Source of the DNA: Duncaniella muricolitica
GTDB taxonomy: Bacteria > Bacteroidota > Bacteroidia > Bacteroidales > Muribaculaceae
Reading direction: 5' to 3'
NCBI GenBank assembly: GCA_025808375.1
Contig: CP061009.1
Coordinates: 620,001 to 684,000, forward strand
Length of the DNA: 64,000 nucleotides
Shown here: positions 24,536-32,122 of the stretch, piece by piece
Layout of the letters: the number at the start of each line of letters is the position of its first letter
Position numbering within the stretch: the first letter of the stretch is position 1
Notes under the pieces: generated by a model
What the model saw: only the letters and a program-made list of their open reading frames with translations
The model's database searches: none
Told to the model about the DNA's origin: nothing
Program-made: the position numbers and the translations under genes

Positions 24536-25651
24536 CTATTTTGCTGGTTTAAGTATTTCGTCTACTGTGCTTATGAGTCTGCTTCCTCGAAGTTCTCGCT
24601 CTAAGATTGTGCCGTCGGGACCAATAAGAATGATCATAGGTATGCCATCAAATCCATATAGCTTCATTGGAGTCTGTCCTGTATCTATAATCTGAGGCCA
24701 TGGATATTTTAGTTTTTCTATAGCTGCCATTGTCCTATCATGATTATCCCATGTAACCACACCTAAGATCATGAACCGCTCATCATCCTTGTATTTCTCA
24801 TAGATTGGACGGAGCGTCTCTTCTGCCTCTTTCTTACAGGGTCCACACCATGATGCCCAGAAATCAAGAAGAACGTATTTCCCCTTGCCAACATAATCTG
24901 AAAGTTTCACATCTTTGCCGTCTACCGTTTTTGCATCGAAATCAATGAATGGTTTTCCCGGCATGGCATTCCGTAATGCCGTAAATCTTTTATTGAAACG
25001 CTCTGTTTGCGATTTGCCCTTAAGATAAAGAGGAATAGATTCGTACATCTCCTCCCATTCTTCAGGGGTAAGACCAACAAAGCTACCAAAATGCATTACA
25101 CCATATTCCCCAATCCCATTTGGATTATCAGCAATCGCTTGTTTATAAATCAGCAAACGCTTAGGACGAAGCTTATAAAATAAATGACTGTAGATTTCTC
25201 CTAACTCCGGTTGTTCAAAACCATGGCTTCTTAGTTCATCGCCAAATTTTTCCAATTCATCTTCCATCTTTTGCTCCTCTGAAAATAATTCCAAAAACTT
25301 ATTGGTTAGATTGGAACCGGAGGAAGGAAGATGGGTGTCAAAATCGATAACCACCAAGGAGTCAAGAACGCAATTGGCATAATTTCTTCCATTTTCGATT
25401 CTGACGTAGGCCGGCCGCTCATAACTTCCTTTAAATTGAAAGATACCATTTGCCACCAATGTCGAGTCTATTGTTTTATTATTATCGTAGTCATACATAT
25501 AAAGCATCTTGCCATCCAAGCCGTCAACTTGACCTTTCACTATATAGTCTATTTGTGAATTATCTAGGTTCACTTGGATCTGAGATGAAGCCATGCATGT
25601 TATGGCAACAGAGATAAAACATCCCACCGATGTTAGCTTAACGATATTCAT
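24536..25651 (-). CDS. TlpA-like thioredoxin-fold protein with DUF4369-type N-terminus
   Basis: A 371-residue envelope protein. After a signal sequence (about residues 1-23) comes a beta-rich DUF4369-like domain (YIVKGQVDGLDGKMLYMYDY), a helical linker and a C-terminal TlpA/ResA domain with the redox motif FWASWCGPCKKEAE and the cis-Pro region DGIPMIILIGPDG. It probably reduces disulfides in the periplasm. No lipobox Cys is convincing (ITCMASSQ is a poor fit), unlike the paralog at 62063-63103. The gene is clearly AT-richer than its surroundings, which may mean transfer. Confidence 0.82.
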   Translation of the reverse strand: MNIVKLTSVGCFISVAITCMASSQIQVNLDNSQIDYIVKGQVDGLDGKMLYMYDYDNNKTIDSTLVANGIFQFKGSYERPAYVRIENGRNYANCVLDSLVVIDFDTHLPSSGSNLTNKFLELFSEEQKMEDELEKFGDELRSHGFEQPELGEIYSHLFYKLRPKRLLIYKQAIADNPNGIGEYGVMHFGSFVGLTPEEWEEMYESIPLYLKGKSQTERFNKRFTALRNAMPGKPFIDFDAKTVDGKDVKLSDYVGKGKYVLLDFWASWCGPCKKEAEETLRPIYEKYKDDERFMILGVVTWDNHDRTMAAIEKLKYPWPQIIDTGQTPMKLYGFDGIPMIILIGPDGTILERELRGSRLISTVDEILKPAK

Positions 25652-25770
25652 ATCAATTGATTATTTAGATGACAAATTAAGTATTATTGAACATTTAAAT
25701 TTAAAGTATTTAATTTTGTAAAAATCCGAAAATGTGGTCTGTCACCTTTATTGTATATTAAAAAGTCAAA

Positions 25771-25805
25771 AGTACAGGTGTCGGTGAAAATCCGACTTCT
25801 GTACT
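25771..25805 (-). terminator. Terminator of the MalY/PatB aminotransferase gene
   Basis: Arms AGTACAG-GT-GTCGG and CCGAC-TT-CTGTACT pair perfectly apart from a central two-base mismatch. On the minus strand they are followed by TTTTGACTTTTTAA. It lies 24 bases beyond the stop codon at 25830. Confidence 0.8.
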
Positions 25806-25829
25806 CATGTCTTTATTTAAATACTTGTC

Positions 25830-27005
25830 TTATTTTTCGGTCAGGGCGGTGGTGAGGCGGGTGAGGGCTTCGGTGAGGATGGCGCGGGGACAGCCTACGT
25901 TGAGGCGCATGAAGCCTTGGCCGCCGGGGCCGAACATCTCGCCGTCGTTGAGTGCCAGGCGTGCCTTGTTGACAAAAAGGTCGATGAGTGCGTCGTGGTC
26001 AAGACCGAGAGAGCGGCAGTCGAGCCATACGAGGAAAGAGGCCTGGGGACGCAGCGGACGGATGGCGGGCAGATGCTCGCGACAGTAGTCGATTACATAG
26101 TCGATATTGTCCTGCACATATGAGAGCATGGCGCGCCGCCACTCGTCGCCTTGGGTGAAGGCCGCCACGGTGGCGATGGGCGAGAAGATGGTGGGCTCGT
26201 TGAGCTCGTTGGCCTGAAGCCAGCCGTAGAACCGTTCGCGCAGCCCTGCGTCGGGCACGATGGCATAGGAGCTGACGATGCCGGCTATATTGAAGGTCTT
26301 GGAGGGTGCGCCAAAGGTGATGCTGCACGCGGCGGCCTCGGGCGAGACGGATGCGAATGGTATGTGACGGTTGTCCCACAGAGCCATGTCGGAATGTATC
26401 TCGTCGGAGATGACTATGATGCCGCGGCTGTGGCAAAATTCGGCAAGCCGGCTCAGGGTGTCGCGGTTCCAGGTGATGCCGGCGGGGTTGTGGGGATTGG
26501 AGAGGATGAGCATGCGGCATTTCTCGTCGGCCACACGGGCGAGATGGTCAAAGTCCATGGAATAGGAGCCGTCGGGGTTCTCGCGCAGGGGATTCATCAC
26601 CACCTGGCGGCGGTTGCCTTCGGGGGTAAGGCGGAAGGGATGGTAGACCGGCGGCTGGATGATGACTTTCTCGTCCTCTTTGACAAACACGTTGATGGCC
26701 ATGCCGATGCCCTTGACAATGCCTGGAATATAGGTGAGCCATTCGCGCTCCACCTGCCATCCGTGACGGTCGGCGAGCCAGCGCATCACTGCGGGCCAAT
26801 ATTCCGGAGGCTCGACGGTGTAGCCGAAGAGCGAGTGGTCAAGGCGGCGGCGCAGGGCGTCGGTGATAAACGAGGGGGTCTCGAAGTCCATGTCGGCGAC
26901 CCATAGGGGGAGCAGATCGGGACGGCCGTAACGTTCGCCGAGCACATCGACTTTGAGTGCTCCGGTGTCGCGGCGGTCAATTATTTTGTCGAAATCGTAT
27001 GTCAT
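25830..27005 (-). CDS. MalY/PatB-type PLP aminotransferase (cystathionine beta-lyase)
   Basis: Fold-type I PLP enzyme of 391 residues, most likely a C-S lyase splitting cystathionine to homocysteine. Family marks are LPLWVADMDFETP near residue 33, ILSNPHNPAGITW, VISDEIHSDM, and the PLP lysine in FGAPSKTFNIAG near 238. MalY in E. coli also acts as a regulator; nothing here bears on that. It neighbours a second sulfur-amino-acid enzyme (27404-28603) on the same strand, but the large palindrome at 27053-27440 lies between them. Confidence 0.87.
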   Translation of the reverse strand: MTYDFDKIIDRRDTGALKVDVLGERYGRPDLLPLWVADMDFETPSFITDALRRRLDHSLFGYTVEPPEYWPAVMRWLADRHGWQVEREWLTYIPGIVKGIGMAINVFVKEDEKVIIQPPVYHPFRLTPEGNRRQVVMNPLRENPDGSYSMDFDHLARVADEKCRMLILSNPHNPAGITWNRDTLSRLAEFCHSRGIIVISDEIHSDMALWDNRHIPFASVSPEAAACSITFGAPSKTFNIAGIVSSYAIVPDAGLRERFYGWLQANELNEPTIFSPIATVAAFTQGDEWRRAMLSYVQDNIDYVIDYCREHLPAIRPLRPQASFLVWLDCRSLGLDHDALIDLFVNKARLALNDGEMFGPGGQGFMRLNVGCPRAILTEALTRLTTALTEK

Positions 27006-27052
27006 GTCAGATGTTGGGGTTTAGAGGATTCACAACTTATGATTTAATAAGT

Positions 27053-27440
27053 TGTGACAAGGAAAGAGGGTGTTGCAGAACTTACAATTTATCATCTGTG
27101 GCATGGAAAGGCCCGTAGGGCCTGTGCGAACTTAGGCCATGGCAAGCATCCGCGTAAGCGGTGCGCAGCCATGGTATAAAGACAGATATAAGACGGCGTG
27201 CCGCGTAGCGGTGCTACAAAATGTCATGATGGTAATTCGCTACGACTTAGCGTTTTGATATGCTTGTGTTGTTGTACCGCTACGCGGCACATGCTGCGGA
27301 TAATCGTTCTGTACCATGGCTGCGCACCGCTTGCGCGGGTGCTTGCCATGGCCTAAGTTCGCACAGGCCCTACGGGCCTTTCCTTGCTACAACAGTTTAC
27401 AAATTATCTGCTTTCGGGTGTTTTGCAACACCCTTTTAGT
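27053..27440. repeat. Large intergenic palindrome, copy B
   Basis: Arms at about 27104-27175 and 27312-27383 are reverse complements at 70 of 72 positions. The reverse complement of the whole segment aligns with copy A at 7919-8313, including the GGGTGTTGCA flank and the GCAGATAATTTG block. It supplies the last codons and the stop of the PLP enzyme gene that ends at 27404. Confidence 0.85.
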
Positions 27441-28603
27441 GCCTGCACTATGTCGTCATAGAGGTCGTCGGGGTCTTCGAGACCTATTGACAGACGTATG
27501 GTGGTGTCAAGTATGTCCATGCTGTCGCGCTGCTCCTGAGTGAGCGGGCCGAAGATGGTGCTGGCCGGGTGTATGGCGAGGGTCTTGTTGTCAAAGAGGT
27601 TGGTGGCGCGGCGTATGAGTTTCAGACGGTTGATGAAGTCATAGCATGCGGCCTTGTCGGCAAGGTCGATGGTGAGCATCGCGCCGCCCGTCGGGCCAAA
27701 CTGCCGCACGGACAGGTCGTGATAAGGATTGTCGGGCAGACCGATGTAATTGACCTTCATGATGGCGTCGACCGACCGTAGGCGTCGGGCCAGTTCGAGG
27801 GCGTTGGAGGCCTGTATGCGGTAGCGGGCGTCGAGAGTCTCGAGACCTATGGTCTGCATGTAGGCCACATGGGGGCTCATATAGGCTCCGAGGTTGAGGA
27901 GCAGCTCTTTACGCATGCGTTGGGCAAAACCCTGACAGGTGCCGTAGTCGATGACGAGTCCGCCGAGCGATGTCGCGCCGCCCGAGATGTATTTGGTGCT
28001 CGACACCACCTCGATATCCACGCCGAGTGCGCGGGCGTCAAACTGAGTGAACGGTATGGCCGTGGTGTCGGCTATGAGCGGCACACTGTGGCGGCGGCAT
28101 ATGGCTGAGAGCGCGCCAAGGTCGGCCACCTCCATCTGGGGGTTGGTGACAATCTCGAGATACACGCAGCAGGTGTCGGCGTCAATGGCGTGCTCCACTT
28201 CGTCGGGACGGGTGAGGTCACACAGGCGTGCTCCCACACCGAAGCGGCTCAGTGTCGAGGTGATGAGCAGATAGGTGTTGCCAAACATGTGGCGTGACGT
28301 GACGATGTTTTTGCCGGCTCCGGCTATGGCCATGAGTGTGTTGCTGATGGCTGCCATGCCCGAGGTGAAGGCGATGACGTCGGCCGCTCCGGTGAGGGCT
28401 TTGACCTTGTTTTCAAAATAGATTACCGTGGGGTTTGTCACGCGCGAATAGTCGGGAGCGTCGATGCGGCCGCAGAAGGCGTCGGCCATGACTTCGGCAT
28501 CGTCAAACTCGTAGGCCGCAGTGTGATAGACCGGCATGCTCAGCGCGCTGTAGGCGTCGGGGCTCTGAAAGGCCGTGTGTATGGCAAGAGTCTGTTTTTT
28601 CAT
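27404..28603 (-). CDS. Cys/Met metabolism PLP enzyme (O-acetylhomoserine sulfhydrylase-like)
   Basis: The 399-residue protein belongs to the Cys/Met PLP family. It has SMPVYHTAAYEFDDAEVMA near the start, SRVTNPTVIYFE, ALTGAADVIAFTSGMAAI, and the PLP lysine in VVSSTKYISGGATSLGG near residue 205. It probably adds sulfide to O-acetylhomoserine or acts as a gamma-synthase or lyase. I start it at the ATG at 28603 (MKKQTLAIHTAF). An upstream extension of the frame to 29095 overlaps the divergent YbaK gene and is not credible. The final residues, GCCKTPESR, are encoded by the large palindrome, so its tail is repeat-derived. Confidence 0.85.
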   Translation of the reverse strand: MKKQTLAIHTAFQSPDAYSALSMPVYHTAAYEFDDAEVMADAFCGRIDAPDYSRVTNPTVIYFENKVKALTGAADVIAFTSGMAAISNTLMAIAGAGKNIVTSRHMFGNTYLLITSTLSRFGVGARLCDLTRPDEVEHAIDADTCCVYLEIVTNPQMEVADLGALSAICRRHSVPLIADTTAIPFTQFDARALGVDIEVVSSTKYISGGATSLGGLVIDYGTCQGFAQRMRKELLLNLGAYMSPHVAYMQTIGLETLDARYRIQASNALELARRLRSVDAIMKVNYIGLPDNPYHDLSVRQFGPTGGAMLTIDLADKAACYDFINRLKLIRRATNLFDNKTLAIHPASTIFGPLTQEQRDSMDILDTTIRLSIGLEDPDDLYDDIVQALKGCCKTPESR

Positions 28604-28657
28604 TACAATGTGATATATAATGGACGCAAAAATAGCAAAAAATTTCATGAATTTGCG

Positions 28658-28665
28658 TATTTTTG
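28658..28665 (+). promoter_or_regulatory. -7 element of the YbaK gene
   Basis: TATTTTTG matches the -7 consensus only four bases before the ATG at 28670. If used, transcription would begin at or beside the start codon, giving a leaderless mRNA. A good -33 box at the right distance is not visible. Confidence 0.4.
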
Positions 28666-28669
28666 CGCT

Positions 28670-29167
28670 ATGAATAATTCCAAGGATAAAATCAACAAGA
28701 CCAATGCGGCCCGTCTGCTCGACAAGGCCGGCATAGACTATGGTCTGATACCCTATACGGTCGACCCCGACAATCTTGCGGCCGAACACGTGGCCGATGA
28801 GCTGGGCGAGGACATCAACTGTGTGTTCAAGACCCTTGTGCTGCACGGCGACAAGACCGGCTATTTCGTGTGTGTCATTCCGGGCAATATGGAGGTTGAC
28901 CTCAAGAAAGCCGCCAAGGTGGCCGGGGCCAAGAAAGCCGAGATGATACCGATGAAGGATCTGCTCGGCGTGACCGGCTATATACGCGGAGGCTGTTCGC
29001 CCATCGGCATGAAGAAGCCTTTCCCGACCTATTTTCACTCCACCGCGCTCGATTACACCGATATTTATGTGTCGGCCGGAGTGCGCGGCCTGCAAATCAG
29101 GATTGCACCTCAGACACTCATAACTTTCTGCAACGCCACGGCGGCGGACATAGCCGTAGAGAAATGA
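28670..29167 (+). CDS. ybaK: Cys-tRNA(Pro) deacylase, YbaK/EbsC family
   Basis: Small editing enzyme (165 residues) that hydrolyses cysteine wrongly attached to tRNA-Pro. Family marks are NAARLLDKAGIDYGLIPYTV, CVFKTLVLHGDKTGYFVCVI and the substrate-pocket region VTGYIRGGCSPIGMKK. The start at 28670 (MNNSKDKINK) is preferred over an upstream Met at 28523 because the extra stretch overlaps the divergent PLP enzyme gene. The stop overlaps the aroC start by four bases (ATGA), so the two are translationally coupled. Confidence 0.88.
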   Translation: MNNSKDKINKTNAARLLDKAGIDYGLIPYTVDPDNLAAEHVADELGEDINCVFKTLVLHGDKTGYFVCVIPGNMEVDLKKAAKVAGAKKAEMIPMKDLLGVTGYIRGGCSPIGMKKPFPTYFHSTALDYTDIYVSAGVRGLQIRIAPQTLITFCNATAADIAVEK

Positions 29168-30240
29168 ACGGATTTGGTAAGATATTTACCTTCACCGGCT
29201 TTGGCGAAAGCCACGGTGAGGCCATCGGCGGCGTGATCGACGGCATGCCGGCCGGAGTGAGGATTGACCTCGGTGCTGTGCAGCGCGAGCTCGACCGCCG
29301 CCGTCCGGGCCAGTCGGCAGTGACCACGGCCCGCAAGGAGAGCGACACGGTCGAGGTGTTGTCGGGGCTTTTTGAAGGTGTCACCACAGGGTGCCCCATA
29401 GGATTTATAATACGTAACGAAAACCAGCATTCCGGCGATTACGAGCAGTTGCGCACAGCATTCCGTCCCTCGCATGCCGATTATACCTACACGGCCAAAT
29501 ATGGTCTGCGCGACCATCGCGGCGGCGGACGTTCGAGCGCGCGTGAGACTGCCACCCGTGTCGTGGCCGGAGCCTTTGCCCGCCAGGCGTTGGCTCATTA
29601 CGGCATCACCGTCCAGGCCTACACCTCGCAGGTGGGCGACATATGTGTCGGAGAGGACTACACCGCGCTCGACCTCGGCCTCACCGAGTCCAACCCAGTG
29701 AGATGTCCCCATCCCGCCAAAGCCGCCGAGATGGAGCGGCTCATTCTTGATGTTAAGCGCGAGGGCGACACCATAGGCGGCATCGTCACATGTGTCATAA
29801 AGGGTGTGCCCGCCGGACTCGGCGACCCCGTGGGCGGACGCCTCGGCGCACGTCTGGCCTCGGCCATGCTCAGCATCAATGCCGCCAAGGGTTTTGACTA
29901 CGGCATGGGATTTGCCGGAGTGGCCATGAGGGGCAGCGAGGCGATCGATCGCTTTGCACGCGACGGAGCCATGCCTCCCCGCACTCTCACCAATCATTCG
30001 GGCGGCATACAGGGCGGCATATCCAACGGCGAGGACATATATTTCCGCGTGGCCTTCAAGCCGGTGGCCACGTTGCTTCAGGATGTCCCGACCATCGACA
30101 CCGAGGGCAACCCCGTGGTGTGGAAAGGGCGTGGCCGTCATGACCCCTGCGTTGTGCCCCGCGCCGTGCCCATAGTCGAGGCCATGGCCGCCATAGTATT
30201 GCTCGACGCTCTGCTACTCAACCGCGCAGCCAGGATCTGA
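29164..30240 (+). CDS. aroC: Chorismate synthase
   Basis: Final enzyme of the shikimate pathway, converting EPSP to chorismate with reduced FMN. The 358-residue protein has the three signature regions: FTGFGESHGEAIGGVIDG near the start, RDHRGGGRSSARETATRVVA near 118, and ALNNHSGGIQGGIS-like TNHSGGIQGGISNGED near 278. Length is typical. It overlaps ybaK by 4 bases and the radical SAM gene by 1 base, so it sits in a tight operon. Confidence 0.95.
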   Translation: MNGFGKIFTFTGFGESHGEAIGGVIDGMPAGVRIDLGAVQRELDRRRPGQSAVTTARKESDTVEVLSGLFEGVTTGCPIGFIIRNENQHSGDYEQLRTAFRPSHADYTYTAKYGLRDHRGGGRSSARETATRVVAGAFARQALAHYGITVQAYTSQVGDICVGEDYTALDLGLTESNPVRCPHPAKAAEMERLILDVKREGDTIGGIVTCVIKGVPAGLGDPVGGRLGARLASAMLSINAAKGFDYGMGFAGVAMRGSEAIDRFARDGAMPPRTLTNHSGGIQGGISNGEDIYFRVAFKPVATLLQDVPTIDTEGNPVVWKGRGRHDPCVVPRAVPIVEAMAAIVLLDALLLNRAARI

Positions 30241-31125
30241 TGAAATATTACAGGGATTTTTCTGATTTCCTTGCCGTGCATTTTGACGGCAAGATGCAGA
30301 AGCTCTCGGTCGACGCCGGCTTCACCTGCCCCAACCGCGACGGCACAGTGGGGCGCGGCGGATGCACCTACTGCAATAATGTCTCCTTCAGTCCCGGCTA
30401 TTGCCGCGACCGTAAGGGAGTCACCGCCCAGCTCGAGGAGGGCAAACGGTTTTTCGGCCGCAAGTATCCATCCATGCGCTATCTGGCCTATTTTCAGTCC
30501 TACACCTCCACCCACGGCTCCGACATCGACCGCCTCATGGCTCTCTATGAGGAAGCGTGTGGGGTCGACGGGGTCGACGGGGTGATTATCGGCACGCGTC
30601 CCGACTGCATGCCCGACCGGCTGCTCGCCCGTCTGAGCCGGTTGCCGTGGGTCATGGTGGAGTATGGGGCCGAGTCGGCCTGCGACGAGACCCTCGCGCG
30701 TGTCAACCGTTGTCACACCTGGGCCGACACGGCCGATGCCGTCAGGCGCACTCACGATGCCGGTCTGCCGGTGGGTCTGCACCTTATCAACGGTCTGCCC
30801 GGCGAGGACGAGGAGAGGATACTCGCGACGGTCGATGAGGTCAACCGTCTGCCCGTCGACGTGGTGAAGTTTCACCAGTTGCAACTCATACGCGGCACCC
30901 GCATGGCCCTTGATGTGGAGCAGGGTGTCTATGACATACACCGCTTCACCCCCCGAGAGCTATGCGGCCCTGTGTGCCCGGCTCGTCAGGCGTCTGCGCC
31001 CCGACATAGCCGTCGAGCGGTTTGTATCGCAGTCGCCCCCCGACCTGCTCATATATCCGCGCTGGGGCCTCAAAAACTACCAGTTCACACAGCTTGTTAA
31101 TAAGATATTATCGGTTACACCTTAA
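30240..31125 (+). CDS. TIGR01212/YhcC-type radical SAM protein, frameshifted near the 3' end
   Basis: The N-terminal 235 residues are a good match to the YhcC/TIGR01212 radical SAM family: FTCPNRDGTVGRGGCTYCNN holds the cluster cysteines, followed by VMVEYGAESACDETLARVN and LHLINGLPGEDEE. After FTPRE the original frame degrades and ends at 31100. The true C-terminus (ESYAALCARLVRRLRPDIAV through NYQFTQLVNKIL) lies one frame over and ends at 31125. The break falls in a run of six C at 30949-30954, and five C would restore one frame of about 294 residues, the family's usual size. It may be a pseudogene, slippage site or sequencing error. Confidence 0.82.
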
Positions 31126-31135
31126 ATAATGTATT

Positions 31136-31789
31136 ATGGAAATAATCAATTTTGCCGACAGGCCCTCTCTCGTGAGCCAATATATGACCGAACTGCGCGA
31201 TGTCAACGTGCAGGGCGATATGATGCGTTTTCGCCGCAACCTTCACCGCATAGGCGAGATAATGGCCTATGAAATCTCCAAGCGGCTCCACTACTCCAAA
31301 GCCGAGATAAACACTCCGCTTGCCTCGATGCAGAGCGATGTGCTCGACGAGCAGGTGGTGTTGGCCACCATATTCCGTGCCGGCATACCGTTTCACCAGG
31401 GTTTTCTCGATTATTTCGACCGTGCGCAAAACGCTTTCGTGTCGGCCTATCGGAAATATCGCGAGAAGGAAAATTTTGACGTGTTTATCGAATATATCGC
31501 CTCGCCACGTCTCGACGGCAAGACTCTGATACTGGTCGACCCCATGCTCGCCACAGGTTCGTCAATGGAACTAAGCTATCGCGCCCTGCTCACCAAAGGC
31601 ACTCCGGCCAACATACATGTGGCCTCGGTTATAGCCTCGCAGGACGCCATCGACTACATCCGTGCCACTTTCCCCGAGGAGAACACAACCGTATGGGTCG
31701 GAGCCATCGACCCCGAAATCAATTCTCATTCCTACATAGTCCCCGGTCTCGGCGACGCCGGCGACCTCGCCTACGGAGTGAAGGAATAG
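31136..31789 (+). CDS. upp: Uracil phosphoribosyltransferase
   Basis: Salvage enzyme making UMP from uracil and PRPP. The 217-residue protein has the PRPP-binding motif LILVDPMLATGSSMEL near residue 132, and PGLGDAGDLAYG at the C-terminus contacts uracil in this family. It follows the radical SAM gene by 10 bases and ends the ybaK-aroC-radical SAM-upp cluster; a hairpin after it probably ends the transcript. Confidence 0.93.
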   Translation: MEIINFADRPSLVSQYMTELRDVNVQGDMMRFRRNLHRIGEIMAYEISKRLHYSKAEINTPLASMQSDVLDEQVVLATIFRAGIPFHQGFLDYFDRAQNAFVSAYRKYREKENFDVFIEYIASPRLDGKTLILVDPMLATGSSMELSYRALLTKGTPANIHVASVIASQDAIDYIRATFPEENTTVWVGAIDPEINSHSYIVPGLGDAGDLAYGVKE

Positions 31790-31818
31790 AGAGTTTAAAG
31801 TTTAGAGTTGAAAGTTTA

Positions 31819-31853
31819 GGGCAGTCCGGATACATGAAGCGTCCGGGCTGCCC
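31819..31853 (+). terminator. Hairpin after upp
   Basis: Arms GGGCAG-TCCGG and CCGGG-CTGCCC pair across a 12-base loop, followed by CTTATATTTG, a weak U-tract. It is preceded by TTTAAAGTTTAGAGTTGAAAG, a decayed repeat also found near 48738. Confidence 0.55.
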
Positions 31854-31890
31854 CTTATATTTGTATGATATGTTAATAAAGGTTAAAATA

Positions 31891-31962
31891 TTGGGGGGGG
31901 GTAATTTTTTGCGTACATTTGCGGATGTTGATATTCTTTAACTTTTTAAGTGGAAATATCAA
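31891..31962 (+). promoter_or_regulatory. SusC/SusD promoter with G9 tract in the spacer and a hairpin at the start site
   Basis: The -7 box TACATTTG lies at 31914-31921. A -33-like TTGG lies at 31891-31894, 19 bases upstream. A run of nine G (31893-31901) overlaps the -33 box and enters the spacer, so gain or loss of a G changes the spacing directly. Just after the predicted start (about 31927) is an 8-bp stem, TTGATATT (31928-31935) with AATATCAA (31955-31962). The leader to the SusC start is about 195 bases and has no open frame. Confidence 0.55.
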
Positions 31963-32122
31963 TAAAATGGCTGTGATTAGAGTGATAAACCAATCAAAAA
32001 TGAGCATGAGATGAAAATATTAACCTTTTTCAATTACTCATGGAGTGATGTCGTGAATGTTTAAGCTACGTGAAGAATTGTAAAATACAATCAACAAACC
32101 ACATTATTAATTCAGTATTTTT

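Noticed and set aside
28604..29095. N-terminal extension of the Cys/Met PLP enzyme
   Set aside because: The extra 164 codons overlap the divergent YbaK gene in antisense and precede the normal family start MKKQTLAIHTAF.
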